A DNA stretch of 48,010 bases from Pseudonocardiaceae bacterium (GTDB lineage Bacteria; Actinomycetota; Actinomycetes; Mycobacteriales; Pseudonocardiaceae). The notes beneath the pieces are model-generated. The model was not told the origin of the DNA. It ran no database searches and saw nothing but the letters and a program-made list of their open reading frames with translations. The position numbers and the translations under genes were made by a program. Where the stretch lies: positions 1 through 48,010 of the forward strand of contig WHSZ01000049.1 of assembly GCA_009379845.1 (NCBI GenBank), read 5' to 3'. Positions 19,385 through 26,961 of the stretch are shown piece by piece (position 1 is the first letter of the stretch; every line of letters begins with the position of its first letter).

Positions 19385-20401
19385 TCAGCCGCCAACGGCG
19401 ACGCTGAGGTGGCCGGTGATCCGCGCGGCGAGTTCTTCCGCGCGCTCGTAGGGCAGCATGTGCCCGGCACCGGGATAGCGCACGAATTCGGCGTCCGGGA
19501 GTTCCTCGGCGATGAGCCTGGCGTGCGAGACCGGGGTGAGCCCGTCTCTGGTGCCGACCAGCACGGTGCACGGGATCCCGGCGAACCGCGCGAGTGCCAC
19601 CCGCCGCTCGTGGGTCCGGAACGATTGCCGAAAGCCCGACATGCTGGCCGGATGCACCCGGCCGACCTGCCTGGCGAGCGCGGCGACGTCCCGGCGGGAC
19701 GCGCCGGATCCGAACACCAGCCTGCGTACGAACGGCCGCAGCACGGCCGGCCGGCGCAGGAAATGCTCCCGGCGGGCCCGGCCGAGGGCGACGGTCACCG
19801 CGTTCTCGCCGCGTATCGCCGCCGTGCCGAGCGGACCCCGCAGCCCGAGCGTCATCCGCGCGATGCTGCGCGGTGTGGTGGATACGAACACCGCCGAGGC
19901 GACCCGGGAACGCACCAGCTCAGGGAACCGCTCGGCAAGCGCCATCATCGTCATGCCACCCATCGAGTGGCCGACCAACACCAGCTTGCCGTGCGGCACC
20001 CGCGCGGCGATCAGCTCGGCCGCGTCCTCGGCGAGCCGGTCGATGGTCGCCGTACCCGCCGTCGCGGGCCCCGACCCGCCGTGTCCTCGGTGGTCGTAGC
20101 GCAGCACCCGCACGGCCGCCGACGTACGTGCCCCATCGGAGGCGGAATCGGGCACCGCCGACGTACGTGCCCCATCGGAGGCGGAATCGGAACCGGCAGG
20201 CAACAACCCGACGATCCGATCCCACACGGTGTGGTCACACGTCCAGCCGTGCATCAGCACGACGGTCACCGGGCTGCCGGCCGGCCCGTGGTCCCGGACG
20301 TGCAGCGCCACCCCGTCGTCGGTGACGAACCGGCGCTTCGCCGAAGGCTGCCCGGAAGGGGCCCGGTCACGCTCACCTAGAGCAGGTGCGAGGCGCGCCA
20401 T
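19385..20401 (-). CDS. Alpha/beta hydrolase with an internal tandem duplication
   Basis: The 338-residue product carries LMHGWTCDH (oxyanion hole), GHSMGGM (nucleophile serine), GTRDGLTP (acid) and PGAGHMLPYE (histidine). Between LLPAG and VRVLRYDHRGHG, normally a short loop before strand 4, it has about 26 extra residues made of two copies of DSASDGARTSA. These come from a 39-base in-frame duplication. The ATG at 20401 lies 25 bases inside the AurF-type gene, suggesting coupling to it. Likely an esterase or lactonase; substrate unknown. Confidence 0.85.
   Translation of the reverse strand: MARLAPALGERDRAPSGQPSAKRRFVTDDGVALHVRDHGPAGSPVTVVLMHGWTCDHTVWDRIVGLLPAGSDSASDGARTSAVPDSASDGARTSAAVRVLRYDHRGHGGSGPATAGTATIDRLAEDAAELIAARVPHGKLVLVGHSMGGMTMMALAERFPELVRSRVASAVFVSTTPRSIARMTLGLRGPLGTAAIRGENAVTVALGRARREHFLRRPAVLRPFVRRLVFGSGASRRDVAALARQVGRVHPASMSGFRQSFRTHERRVALARFAGIPCTVLVGTRDGLTPVSHARLIAEELPDAEFVRYPGAGHMLPYERAEELAARITGHLSVAVGG
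20118..20190. repeat. 39-base in-frame tandem duplication inside the hydrolase gene
   Basis: A 34-base unit starting GCCGACGTACGTGCCCCATC begins at 20118 and again at 20157, a period of 39 bases (13 codons). The two copies match over the whole unit. The unit contains an ACGTACGT palindrome. It is coding in the hydrolase and keeps the frame. Confidence 0.88.
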
Positions 20402-21276
20402 AGCCGCATTCCCGGTTTCCCGACCAGCCCGGCCTCGTCGAGGAATGCCATGATCCGCTCACCGGACCACCTGATCGTCTCGTGGTGGTTCGGGTTGGCC
20501 AGCGCGGCCTGGTAGGCGCGTTTCGGATCCAGCCCGACGGCCTTGTACACCTTGGGGTTGATCAGGCTGCGCACGACGAACAACGACACGAACGCGATCA
20601 GCCACCGCTGGTAGATCAGCTCGGGGCGGGACAGCTTGGGCATCCCGCGCACCACCTCTTCACGGGCGAACGTGACGTGCCGGGCCTCCTCGAGCACGTG
20701 GATCCGGTTCACCATCCGGACAAGCGGCTGCACACCCTCGTCGTTCATGGTCTCCCGCTGCATCCGGTCCAGTATCTCCTCGGCGACCAGGATCGAGCCG
20801 TACATGGCCGGCCCGTAGGAGATCGCCGGCAGCAGCTTGCCGAGCTTGTGCACGATCCGCGGCGGGCCGTACGCGGGCGCGCCGACCCGCTCGATGGCCT
20901 TCGCGAACATCGTGGAGTGCCGGCACTCGTCGGCGATCTCGGTAAGCGCGTACTGGGCGTGCTTGCTGGTCGGATCGCCGTTGTTGACCTCCTTGACCAG
21001 CATCTGCATCAGCAGCAGCTCGAACCAGATGCCGTTGCTGGCAACGCTGGCGAGTTCGTGCTTGCCGAGCTCGACCCGCTGCTCGGGGCTGAGCTCGTCC
21101 CACAGCGGTGTTCCGTACAGCGAGATCCGGTGCTCCGGCTGGTAGTACTTGCCCTCAACGAGCGGAGCCGTCCAGTCGATGTCCACTTCCGGGTCGTAGA
21201 ACTTGTCCGCTGAGGACTTCAGGAGCCGCTCGGCGGTCTTCTCCCGGTCACCGGTTTTCGCGGCGACACTGGTCAT
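20377..21276 (-). CDS. AurF-type di-iron oxygenase
   Basis: The 299-residue product resembles the AurF family (PF11583), non-heme di-iron N-oxygenases and related proteins. Likely iron ligands are in a GKHELASVASNG helix, EIADECRHSTMF and HVLEEARHVTFAREE, the paired ExxRH-type helices of the ferritin-like bundle. The RBS GGAAGGAGG precedes the ATG at 21276. It is divergent from a TetR gene across a palindrome, and it overlaps the hydrolase that follows by 25 bases. The substrate (an arylamine or a fatty acyl chain) is unknown. Confidence 0.85.
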   Translation of the reverse strand: MTSVAAKTGDREKTAERLLKSSADKFYDPEVDIDWTAPLVEGKYYQPEHRISLYGTPLWDELSPEQRVELGKHELASVASNGIWFELLLMQMLVKEVNNGDPTSKHAQYALTEIADECRHSTMFAKAIERVGAPAYGPPRIVHKLGKLLPAISYGPAMYGSILVAEEILDRMQRETMNDEGVQPLVRMVNRIHVLEEARHVTFAREEVVRGMPKLSRPELIYQRWLIAFVSLFVVRSLINPKVYKAVGLDPKRAYQAALANPNHHETIRWSGERIMAFLDEAGLVGKPGMRLWRASHLL

Positions 21277-21293
21277 CGCCCGGCCTCCTTCCG

Positions 21294-21317
21294 CTTGCCC
21301 GAGTACTTGCCCGAGTA
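21294..21317. repeat. 12-base tandem duplication in the AurF/TetR promoter region
   Basis: CTTGCCCGAGTA occurs twice head to tail (21294-21305, 21306-21317), between the AurF-type ribosome binding site and the TetR palindrome. It would lie in the 5' leader of the AurF-type mRNA. Confidence 0.85.
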
Positions 21318-21320
21318 GGT

Positions 21321-21335
21321 GTTACCTGAGGTAAC
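21321..21335. promoter_or_regulatory. TetR-type operator palindrome between AurF-type and TetR genes
   Basis: GTTACCTGAGGTAAC is a perfect inverted repeat with 7-base arms around a central G. It lies 45 bases upstream of the AurF-type start and 17 upstream of the TetR start. A second partial site (GGTTACTAGTGGTAGC) follows at once. Size and place fit a TetR operator that controls both genes. Confidence 0.65.
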
Positions 21336-21351
21336 GGTTACTAGTGGTAGC

Positions 21352-22098
21352 ATGCTGCGGGTGAGCAGACCTGTCAAGTCCGAAGGCACGTCCAGCGGCG
21401 ATGCCCGCAGAGAGCGCTGGCGCAAGCACCGGCAAACACGCCGCGCGGAGTTCGTCGAGGCGACCATTCGCGCGCTCGGTAAGCACGGCGCGGACGTCGG
21501 CATGGATGAGATCGCCGCGGAGGCCGGGGTTACCAAGCCGGTGCTCTACCGGCATTTCGCCGACAAGGCGGACCTGTACGTCGCGGTCGGGCACCGGGGT
21601 TCCGAGATGCTGTTCGATCGACTGGTACCCGCGCTGAACTCGGAGACCGCGCCGTACCCGCGGATCAAGCAGAGCCTGAACGCGTACTTCAGCGTGATCG
21701 ACGAGTTCCCCAACCTGTACCGGTTCATGACCGGCCGGTACTTCCCGGAACGCCCGGTGGACTCGGACGTGGTGCGCGAGGACAAGGAAATGATCGCCGC
21801 CGCGCTCGCCACCCTGCTCGGCGATTACATGCGCGCGTTCAACATGGATTCCGGCGCGGCGGAACCGTGGGCGCACGGCATCGTCGGGCTGGTGCAGAAC
21901 ACCACCGAGTGGTGGCTGGAACGCCAGTCGATGAGCAGGGAGAGCCTCGTCGATTACCTCACCCAGATCATCTGGGCGGCCATCGACGGCGTGCTTCGCC
22001 AGGCGGGCGTGCAGGTCGACCCGTACGAACCGCTTGAGCTGAACAAGGACGTGCACCTGCACGCCGTGGAAGACACGACAGGAGGAGCTAGCGCATGA
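21352..22098 (+). CDS. TetR-family regulator of the AurF-type module
   Basis: The 248-residue product has a TetR helix-turn-helix at about residues 40-85 (MDEIAAEAGVTKPVLYRHFADKADLYVAV) and a large ligand domain. I chose the ATG at 21352; the in-frame GTG at 21319 would place the start in the operator palindrome, and a GTG at 21361 is another option. No clear RBS is seen. It overlaps the DUF4873 gene by four bases (ATGA), so the two are coupled. Confidence 0.88.
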   Translation: MLRVSRPVKSEGTSSGDARRERWRKHRQTRRAEFVEATIRALGKHGADVGMDEIAAEAGVTKPVLYRHFADKADLYVAVGHRGSEMLFDRLVPALNSETAPYPRIKQSLNAYFSVIDEFPNLYRFMTGRYFPERPVDSDVVREDKEMIAAALATLLGDYMRAFNMDSGAAEPWAHGIVGLVQNTTEWWLERQSMSRESLVDYLTQIIWAAIDGVLRQAGVQVDPYEPLELNKDVHLHAVEDTTGGASA

Positions 22099-22445
22099 CC
22101 AGCGACGACGCGGGTACTCCCGCGCAAGCGGCAGGCGGCGCGGGCGAGCACGAGCACGACGAGGAGGGCTTCGCGGGGGAAGCCACCTTGCTCCTCGCGG
22201 AGGCTGAGGTGCCGGTGACCGTTGAGCTGCGCGGCTACTTCCAGCCGATCGACGGCCGCTACCACTGGTACGGCCGGATCACCGCGAACGACGAGGTCAC
22301 CAGGCTCGCGGAGGCCGGATCGAAGAAGTGCCGGCTGCGCACGCCGGAAGGCGAGGCCGAAGCCAAGCTCTCCGATCCGGACCCGTGGGGCCGCTACCGG
22401 GTCGCCGGCGTGAGCACCCCGCCGTTCGCTCGTGAGTCTTTTTAG
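22095..22445 (+). CDS. DUF4873 domain protein
   Basis: The 116-residue product resembles DUF4873 (LRGYFQPIDGRYHWYGRI ... DPWGRYRVAGVSTPPF). The domain is known as a stand-alone protein or fused to flavin monooxygenases in actinobacteria; its function is unknown. The N-terminus is low complexity. The RBS AGGAGGAG lies inside the TetR gene end. Its last codons and TAG stop form the left arm of a 44-base palindrome. Confidence 0.82.
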   Translation: MTSDDAGTPAQAAGGAGEHEHDEEGFAGEATLLLAEAEVPVTVELRGYFQPIDGRYHWYGRITANDEVTRLAEAGSKKCRLRTPEGEAEAKLSDPDPWGRYRVAGVSTPPFARESF

Positions 22446-22473
22446 GTGCTATAGCCCCGAAAAAGACTCACGA
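22430..22473. terminator. 44-base near-perfect palindrome, probable bidirectional terminator
   Basis: Perfect 14-base arms TCGTGAGTCTTTTT and AAAAAGACTCACGA enclose a 16-base centre that is itself palindromic around GCTATAGC; 20 of 22 pairs match. It fills the gap between the convergent DUF4873 and DUF3107 genes, and includes the DUF4873 stop codon. The T- and A-runs lie in mid-stem rather than after it, so it is not a textbook intrinsic terminator, and may also be a dispersed palindromic repeat. Confidence 0.7.
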
Positions 22474-22475
22474 CC

Positions 22476-22706
22476 TCAGTCGCCGACGGCGAAGCCGACC
22501 CGGCGTGAATCGGCCGGCACGATCTCCACGTACGTGACACGAGACGCTGGCACGACGTACTTGCGTCCCTTGTCGTCGGTCAGGCTGAGCAGTCCGGTCT
22601 TGCCACCGAGCGCATCGGAGACAAGCGACTCGATCTCGTCGGCAGACTGACTGCTCGACACCACGAGCTCACGCGGGCTCTCCGCGACGCCGATCTTGAC
22701 CTCCAC
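22476..22706 (-). CDS. DUF3107 small conserved protein (Rv3208A/TB9.4-like)
   Basis: The 76-residue product matches DUF3107 end to end (VKIGVAESPRELVV ... GRKYVVPASRVTYVEI). The family is nearly universal in actinobacteria beside the Rv3208-type TetR gene, as recalled; its function is unknown. The ATG at 22706 has only a weak upstream purine stretch (GGAGGT). Confidence 0.9.
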   Translation of the reverse strand: MEVKIGVAESPRELVVSSSQSADEIESLVSDALGGKTGLLSLTDDKGRKYVVPASRVTYVEIVPADSRRVGFAVGD

Positions 22707-22746
22707 GCTGACCTCCGATTCACCTGCTTGAACACTCCTCGCCAGG

Positions 22747-23427
22747 CTAACCGAGACCGAGCGCGGTCATCCGCTTGGTGTGCCTTTGCTGTAGCCGGCG
22801 GAACAGCCCGCCCACCCCGGCCAGATCACCCGAGCCGGTCACGATCAGTTCGGCCAGACCGTCCCGCTCGGCCACCACGTACTGCGCCTGGGTCAGCGCC
22901 TCACCGAGCAGCCGGCGCCCCCACAACGCCAACCGGTCGCGCTGCTTCGGATCCCGCTCGCACGCCGCAAACACCTCGGCCTCCGCGAACGCGGCGTGCC
23001 CGGTGTCGGCCAGCACTCCCAGCACCAGGTCCCTGGTCTCCGGATCCAGCCAGTTCCCCATCTCGCGATACAGATCCGCGGCCAGCCCGTCCCCGAGATA
23101 GGCCTTGACCAGCGATTCCAGCCACGACTTGGGCGCGGTGGAGGCGTGCCACCGATCCAGGTGCGCGATGAACGGGGCCATCGCATGCTCGACGCCGACG
23201 CCGTGTTTGCCCAGGAAATCCTCGATTTGCCGGTAATGCCCGATCTCCGCCGCGGCCATGGATGCTAGCGCCGCGCGACCGGACAGCGTTGGTGCGGTGC
23301 GCGCGTCCTCCGCCAGCCGATCGAACGCGGACAGTTCGCCGTAGGCCAGCACCCCGAGCAGGTCGATAACGCCGTTGGTCAGTGCCGGGGATTCCCGCGG
23401 CGGGGACGAAGCTGGCTGGTCGCTCAT
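22747..23427 (-). CDS. Ferritin-like domain protein (Rv3210c-like)
   Basis: The 226-residue product resembles the actinobacterial ferritin-like family with a helical bundle (about residues 20-190). Candidate metal or structural residues lie in [15 protein letters not shown] and [12 protein letters not shown]. It may store no iron; function is unknown. The start at 23427 is chosen because the longer reading to 23649 runs into the non-coding leader of the divergent helicase gene. Confidence 0.82.
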   Translation of the reverse strand: MSDQPASSPPRESPALTNGVIDLLGVLAYGELSAFDRLAEDARTAPTLSGRAALASMAAAEIGHYRQIEDFLGKHGVGVEHAMAPFIAHLDRWHASTAPKSWLESLVKAYLGDGLAADLYREMGNWLDPETRDLVLGVLADTGHAAFAEAEVFAACERDPKQRDRLALWGRRLLGEALTQAQYVVAERDGLAELIVTGSGDLAGVGGLFRRLQQRHTKRMTALGLG

Positions 23428-23729
23428 AGCTGCGAGGATAACCGCCGAGCCGTGATCGCCTCGCCCTTCGCGACACTCGCCACATGCCGGGGTTGACCAA
23501 TGTGGACGAGCGGAAAGGTACACTGAAGTTGTATCGGCCGGCTGGCAATGCCTGGCCGAGACGATCGCGATGGCCGGCAAGCCCACATCGCGGTCGCGAG
23601 AAGCGTGCGCGCACACCTCGCCGACATTCCCGCGCACTGCCCGGTTCAACCCGGTGAGTCCGCGCGGTCGAGTGCCTCGACCAGGCAGTGCGTGCTGGTA
23701 CGAGAGAGGCGATCACACTGACCGTTAGC
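23428..23729 (+). ncRNA. Structured 5' leader and promoter region of the DEAD-box gene
   Basis: This 302-base gap between divergent genes has no convincing ORF. A possible promoter includes TTGACC near 23494 and TACACT near 23519 (spacing about 20, longer than usual). Downstream, two hairpins can form: a nested one at 23535-23557 (CGGCC/GGCCG around GGC-AAT-GCC), and an 11-pair stem between 23562-23572 and 23586-23596 with one G-U pair. The transcript leader would be about 200 bases, as in several autoregulated RNA-helicase mRNAs. Confidence 0.45.
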
Positions 23730-25430
23730 ATGACCGACAACGAATCCGATACACCGACCGATCCCGTGGAGCTGGAGCACAGCGAATCCGGTGCTCCGGC
23801 CACGGACCCTTCCCACCCCCTTCAAACGGGCGCCGCTATCCGCCCCGAATCCCCAAGCTTCGCCGAGCTCGGCGTTCAGTCCGAAATCGTCAAGGCCCTT
23901 TCCGAGGCCGGCATCGAGCGGACCTTCGCGATCCAGGAACTCACCCTCCCGCTGGCACTGGCCGGCGAGGACGTGATCGGCCAGGCCCGCACCGGCATGG
24001 GCAAGACGCTGGGTTTCGGCGTTCCCCTGCTACACCGGCTGAACATCCCTGGCGACGGCACGCCGCAGGCGCTGATCGTGGTGCCGACGCGTGAGCTGTG
24101 CCTGCAGGTCACCCACGACCTCAACGATGCGGGTAAGCACCTCGGCGTGCGCATCGAGGCGATCTACGGTGGCCGTCCCTACGACAGCCAGATCGCCGCG
24201 CTGCGCAAGGGCGTCGACCTGGTCGTCGGCACTCCCGGCCGGTTGCTCGACCTCGCCGAACAGCGCCAGCTGGTGCTCGGCAAGGTCAGCGCGCTGGTGC
24301 TTGACGAGGCCGACGAGATGCTTGACCTCGGCTTCCTGCCGGATATCGAGCGAATCCTGCGGATGGTGCCCGAGCAGCGGCAAACCATGCTGTTCTCCGC
24401 CACAATGCCCGGCCCGATCATCACGCTGGCCCGCACGTTCCTGAGCCAGCCGACCCACATCCGCGCCGAGGAGAACGACCAGGGCGCCATCCACGAACGC
24501 ACCAAGCAGTTCGTCTACCGGGCGCATTCACTCGACAAGATCGAGCTGCTCGCCCGCGTGCTGCAGGCCGAGGGCCGTGGACTGACGATGGTGTTCACGC
24601 GCACCAAACGGACCGCGCAGCGGATCAGCGACGACCTCACCGAACGTGGTTTCGCCGCCGCGTCGGTGCACGGTGATCTGGGGCAGGGCGCACGGGAGCA
24701 GGCCCTTCGCGCGTTCCGCACCGGCAAGATCGACGTGCTGGTGGCCACCGATGTCGCGGCGCGCGGCATCGACGTGGACGATGTCACCCACGTGATCAAC
24801 TACCAGTGCCCTGAGGACGAGAAGACCTACGTGCACCGGATCGGCCGCACCGGCCGCGCCGGCAAGACCGGCGTCGCGGTGACACTGGTGGACTGGGACG
24901 AGGAACCGCGTTGGAAGCTGGTCAGCGACACGCTTGACCTCGACATGCCCGAGCCGGTCGAGACCTACTCCACCTCGGCGCACCTGTACTCCGACCTGGA
25001 CATCCCGTCCGATGCGACCAACCGGCTCCCGCTGGCCAAGCGCACCAGGGCGGGAATCGCGGCCGAACCGGAGGAGAACCTGGACGGTAAGCGGCAGCGC
25101 AACCGCTCGGGATCCGAGCGATCCGGGAGCCGTCGCGGTAGCCGCGGTGGCACCGGCGGCGGTGCGGGCGAGGCCACGAGCTCCGAGTCCGCGGACGGCG
25201 AGCAGCGCCAGCACAGCCCGCGCAACCGGCGCCGTACCCGGCGGCGCGGCGGGCAGCCGGTCGGCGAGTCCGGCCCGCAGTCCCCCGGCACTGGCACGGC
25301 CGAACCGGCCGAATCGGGCGCCGAGCCACGGCCGGCCCGCCGCAGGCGGCGCCGCAGGGGTGGTCAGCCGGCGGACGGCGCGCCGGCCAGCCAATCCAAC
25401 GCCGCCGATACGTCGGCTACCGCAGACTGA
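23730..25430 (+). CDS. rhlE: DEAD-box ATP-dependent RNA helicase (RhlE-like)
   Basis: The 566-residue product has the helicase core: motif I ARTGMGKT, Ia PTREL, Ib TPGR, motif II DEAD (LVLDEADEMLDLGF), motif III SAT, and motif VI HRIGRTGRAGK. The C-terminal 130 residues are a Ser/Gly/Arg-rich tail with RRRTRRRGG and RRRRRRGG clusters, a likely RNA-binding extension. I chose the ATG at 23730; a GTG at 23688 is in frame. The position corresponds to Rv3211 (rhlE). It unwinds structured RNA, and probably acts in ribosome assembly or RNA decay. Confidence 0.92.
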   Translation: MTDNESDTPTDPVELEHSESGAPATDPSHPLQTGAAIRPESPSFAELGVQSEIVKALSEAGIERTFAIQELTLPLALAGEDVIGQARTGMGKTLGFGVPLLHRLNIPGDGTPQALIVVPTRELCLQVTHDLNDAGKHLGVRIEAIYGGRPYDSQIAALRKGVDLVVGTPGRLLDLAEQRQLVLGKVSALVLDEADEMLDLGFLPDIERILRMVPEQRQTMLFSATMPGPIITLARTFLSQPTHIRAEENDQGAIHERTKQFVYRAHSLDKIELLARVLQAEGRGLTMVFTRTKRTAQRISDDLTERGFAAASVHGDLGQGAREQALRAFRTGKIDVLVATDVAARGIDVDDVTHVINYQCPEDEKTYVHRIGRTGRAGKTGVAVTLVDWDEEPRWKLVSDTLDLDMPEPVETYSTSAHLYSDLDIPSDATNRLPLAKRTRAGIAAEPEENLDGKRQRNRSGSERSGSRRGSRGGTGGGAGEATSSESADGEQRQHSPRNRRRTRRRGGQPVGESGPQSPGTGTAEPAESGAEPRPARRRRRRRGGQPADGAPASQSNAADTSATAD

Positions 25431-25453
25431 CGGTGTGACCCGGAGCAAGACAC

Positions 25454-26770
25454 GTGGCTGATTCGCCGGAGTCGGTGCCACCCGACGAGGACGTTCTCGC
25501 CGAAAACGGCCCCGCCTCCGGCGAGAAGCCGGGCAGCCGGGTGCCGCGCAATCCGTTCCGCCGCAGGCGGGATTACCTGATCGCCGGGCTCATCGTGGTG
25601 CTCAGCGTCGCGACGAGCGTCCTCGTGTGGCAGACGAGCGATCTACGTGCCACGGAGTCGCGGGGCGCCCCCGCGGGTGCCCCGATTCCCGATCCGCCGA
25701 GTGGGGTGCCGCCGTCGCTTGCCGAGGCCTGGCGGGCGCCGAGCGCGGCCACCTACGAACCCGTCACTGCCGGCCCGAGCGTGGTCACCGGGCAGGGCGG
25801 CACGGTGGCCGGGCGGGACCCGATCACCGGCAAGGTTCGGTGGAGCTACACGCGCGATCGGCCGCTGTGCACCGTCGCGAGCGCGTGGTCCCGCGCGGTC
25901 TCGGTGTACCGCAAGGACGGGCTCCGGGACGATCCGCGGTGCAGCGAGGTCACGGCGCTCAGCGCGGACACCGGGCAGCGGAAACTCCAGCGCACCGGGG
26001 ATACCGAACTCGGCACCCGGCTGATCACCGACGGCTCCTATGTCACGGCCACCGGCAGGCGGCTGCTCAACACCTGGCGGGACGACCTGGTGCTGAGCGT
26101 GGAGTACGGCACCGTGCCCGCCCCGGTGAACGCCGACAAGCAGCCGCGAACCGGTTGCGAGTTCGGCAGCGTCACGATGGCGGCCGGCAGGGTGGGGGTA
26201 CTGGAGCGTTGCCCGAATGATCCCGGCGATCGGCTTTCGGTGTACAAGGCGACAGCCGACGACAACGACGAACCCGACGAGATCTTCAGCGTCGTCGTTG
26301 ACCAGCGCGGGGCGGCGCAACTCGTGGCGCTTACCTCGGAGCGTGCCGCGGTGGCGATTCCCGCCGAGCGGGCATTGGTGGTCTTCGACGAGAAGGGCGA
26401 GCGGGTGGCCAGTTACCCGATCGACCCATCCGATCCCGGCATCGCGAAACGCCCGCCCGGCGGGGTGGCACCGACCAGCGAGGACGCCACCGGAATCCAG
26501 TGGTTCACCGGGAGCCGCACCATCTCGCTTTCCACCCCCGATCTTCGTCCACAGTGGACTTATGACGGCACGCTCGGGCGCGGGACCCCTTTCGCTGGGC
26601 GGGTGTTGCTTCCCGTGCCGGACGGGCTGGCCGTGGTGGATCCGACCAGCGGCGCCCGGATCGGCACGTTGCCGGTGAACCGGCGGGGCTATTCCGGACA
26701 GGTGCGGACCAGCAGCATCGGCGACCTGGTGCTCGAGCAACGCGGCGACACGCTGGTCGCGCTGCACTGA
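25454..26770 (+). CDS. Membrane-anchored beta-propeller-like protein (Rv3212-like)
   Basis: The 438-residue product has a basic N-terminus (FRRRRDY), one membrane segment (about 41-62) and an extracytoplasmic domain with repeated PQQ-like strands (GGTVAGRDPITGKVRWSY, SADTGQRKLQRT). The alternation of GxVxWxY-like strands suggests a seven-bladed quinoprotein-like propeller, here probably a binding scaffold. It is the helicase's direct neighbour, as with Rv3211-Rv3212. GTG start. The stop codon lies in the first unit of a 19-base repeat array. Confidence 0.8.
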   Translation: MADSPESVPPDEDVLAENGPASGEKPGSRVPRNPFRRRRDYLIAGLIVVLSVATSVLVWQTSDLRATESRGAPAGAPIPDPPSGVPPSLAEAWRAPSAATYEPVTAGPSVVTGQGGTVAGRDPITGKVRWSYTRDRPLCTVASAWSRAVSVYRKDGLRDDPRCSEVTALSADTGQRKLQRTGDTELGTRLITDGSYVTATGRRLLNTWRDDLVLSVEYGTVPAPVNADKQPRTGCEFGSVTMAAGRVGVLERCPNDPGDRLSVYKATADDNDEPDEIFSVVVDQRGAAQLVALTSERAAVAIPAERALVVFDEKGERVASYPIDPSDPGIAKRPPGGVAPTSEDATGIQWFTGSRTISLSTPDLRPQWTYDGTLGRGTPFAGRVLLPVPDGLAVVDPTSGARIGTLPVNRRGYSGQVRTSSIGDLVLEQRGDTLVALH

Positions 26771-26865
26771 GCTGGTCGCGCTGCACTGAGCTGGTCGCGC
26801 TGCACTGGGCTGGTCGCGCTGCACTGGGCTGGTCGCGCGGCACTGGGCTGGTCGCGCGGCACTGG
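26752..26865 (+). repeat. Six 19-base tandem repeats beginning on the stop codon of the preceding gene
   Basis: The unit GCTGGTCGCGCTGCACTGA occurs six times head to tail from 26752 to 26865, with a seventh partial copy after it. Units 1-2 end in TGA, units 3-4 end in TGG, units 5-6 change GCTGCAC to GCGGCAC. Unit 1 codes the last residues (LVALH) and the TGA of the propeller-like gene. The period is not a multiple of three, so later copies are not in its frame. Confidence 0.93.
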
Positions 26866-26961
26866 GCTGATCGGCGCGTACTCGAGGCTCATTCGAATCA
26901 GCGTGCGCCCTGGTCGTGACGGCGAGCAGAAGTAAGTACGGATGCTTTTAGGGCAGACTCG

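Noticed and set aside
17586..19571. A 661-codon open frame covering the alpha/beta hydrolase and more
   Set aside because: Only the part from 18578 matches the hydrolase family; the rest is antisense to the TetR gene, which has clear TetR motifs.
22747..23649. Longer start for the ferritin-like protein
   Set aside because: The extension lies in the leader of the divergent helicase gene and has no family similarity.
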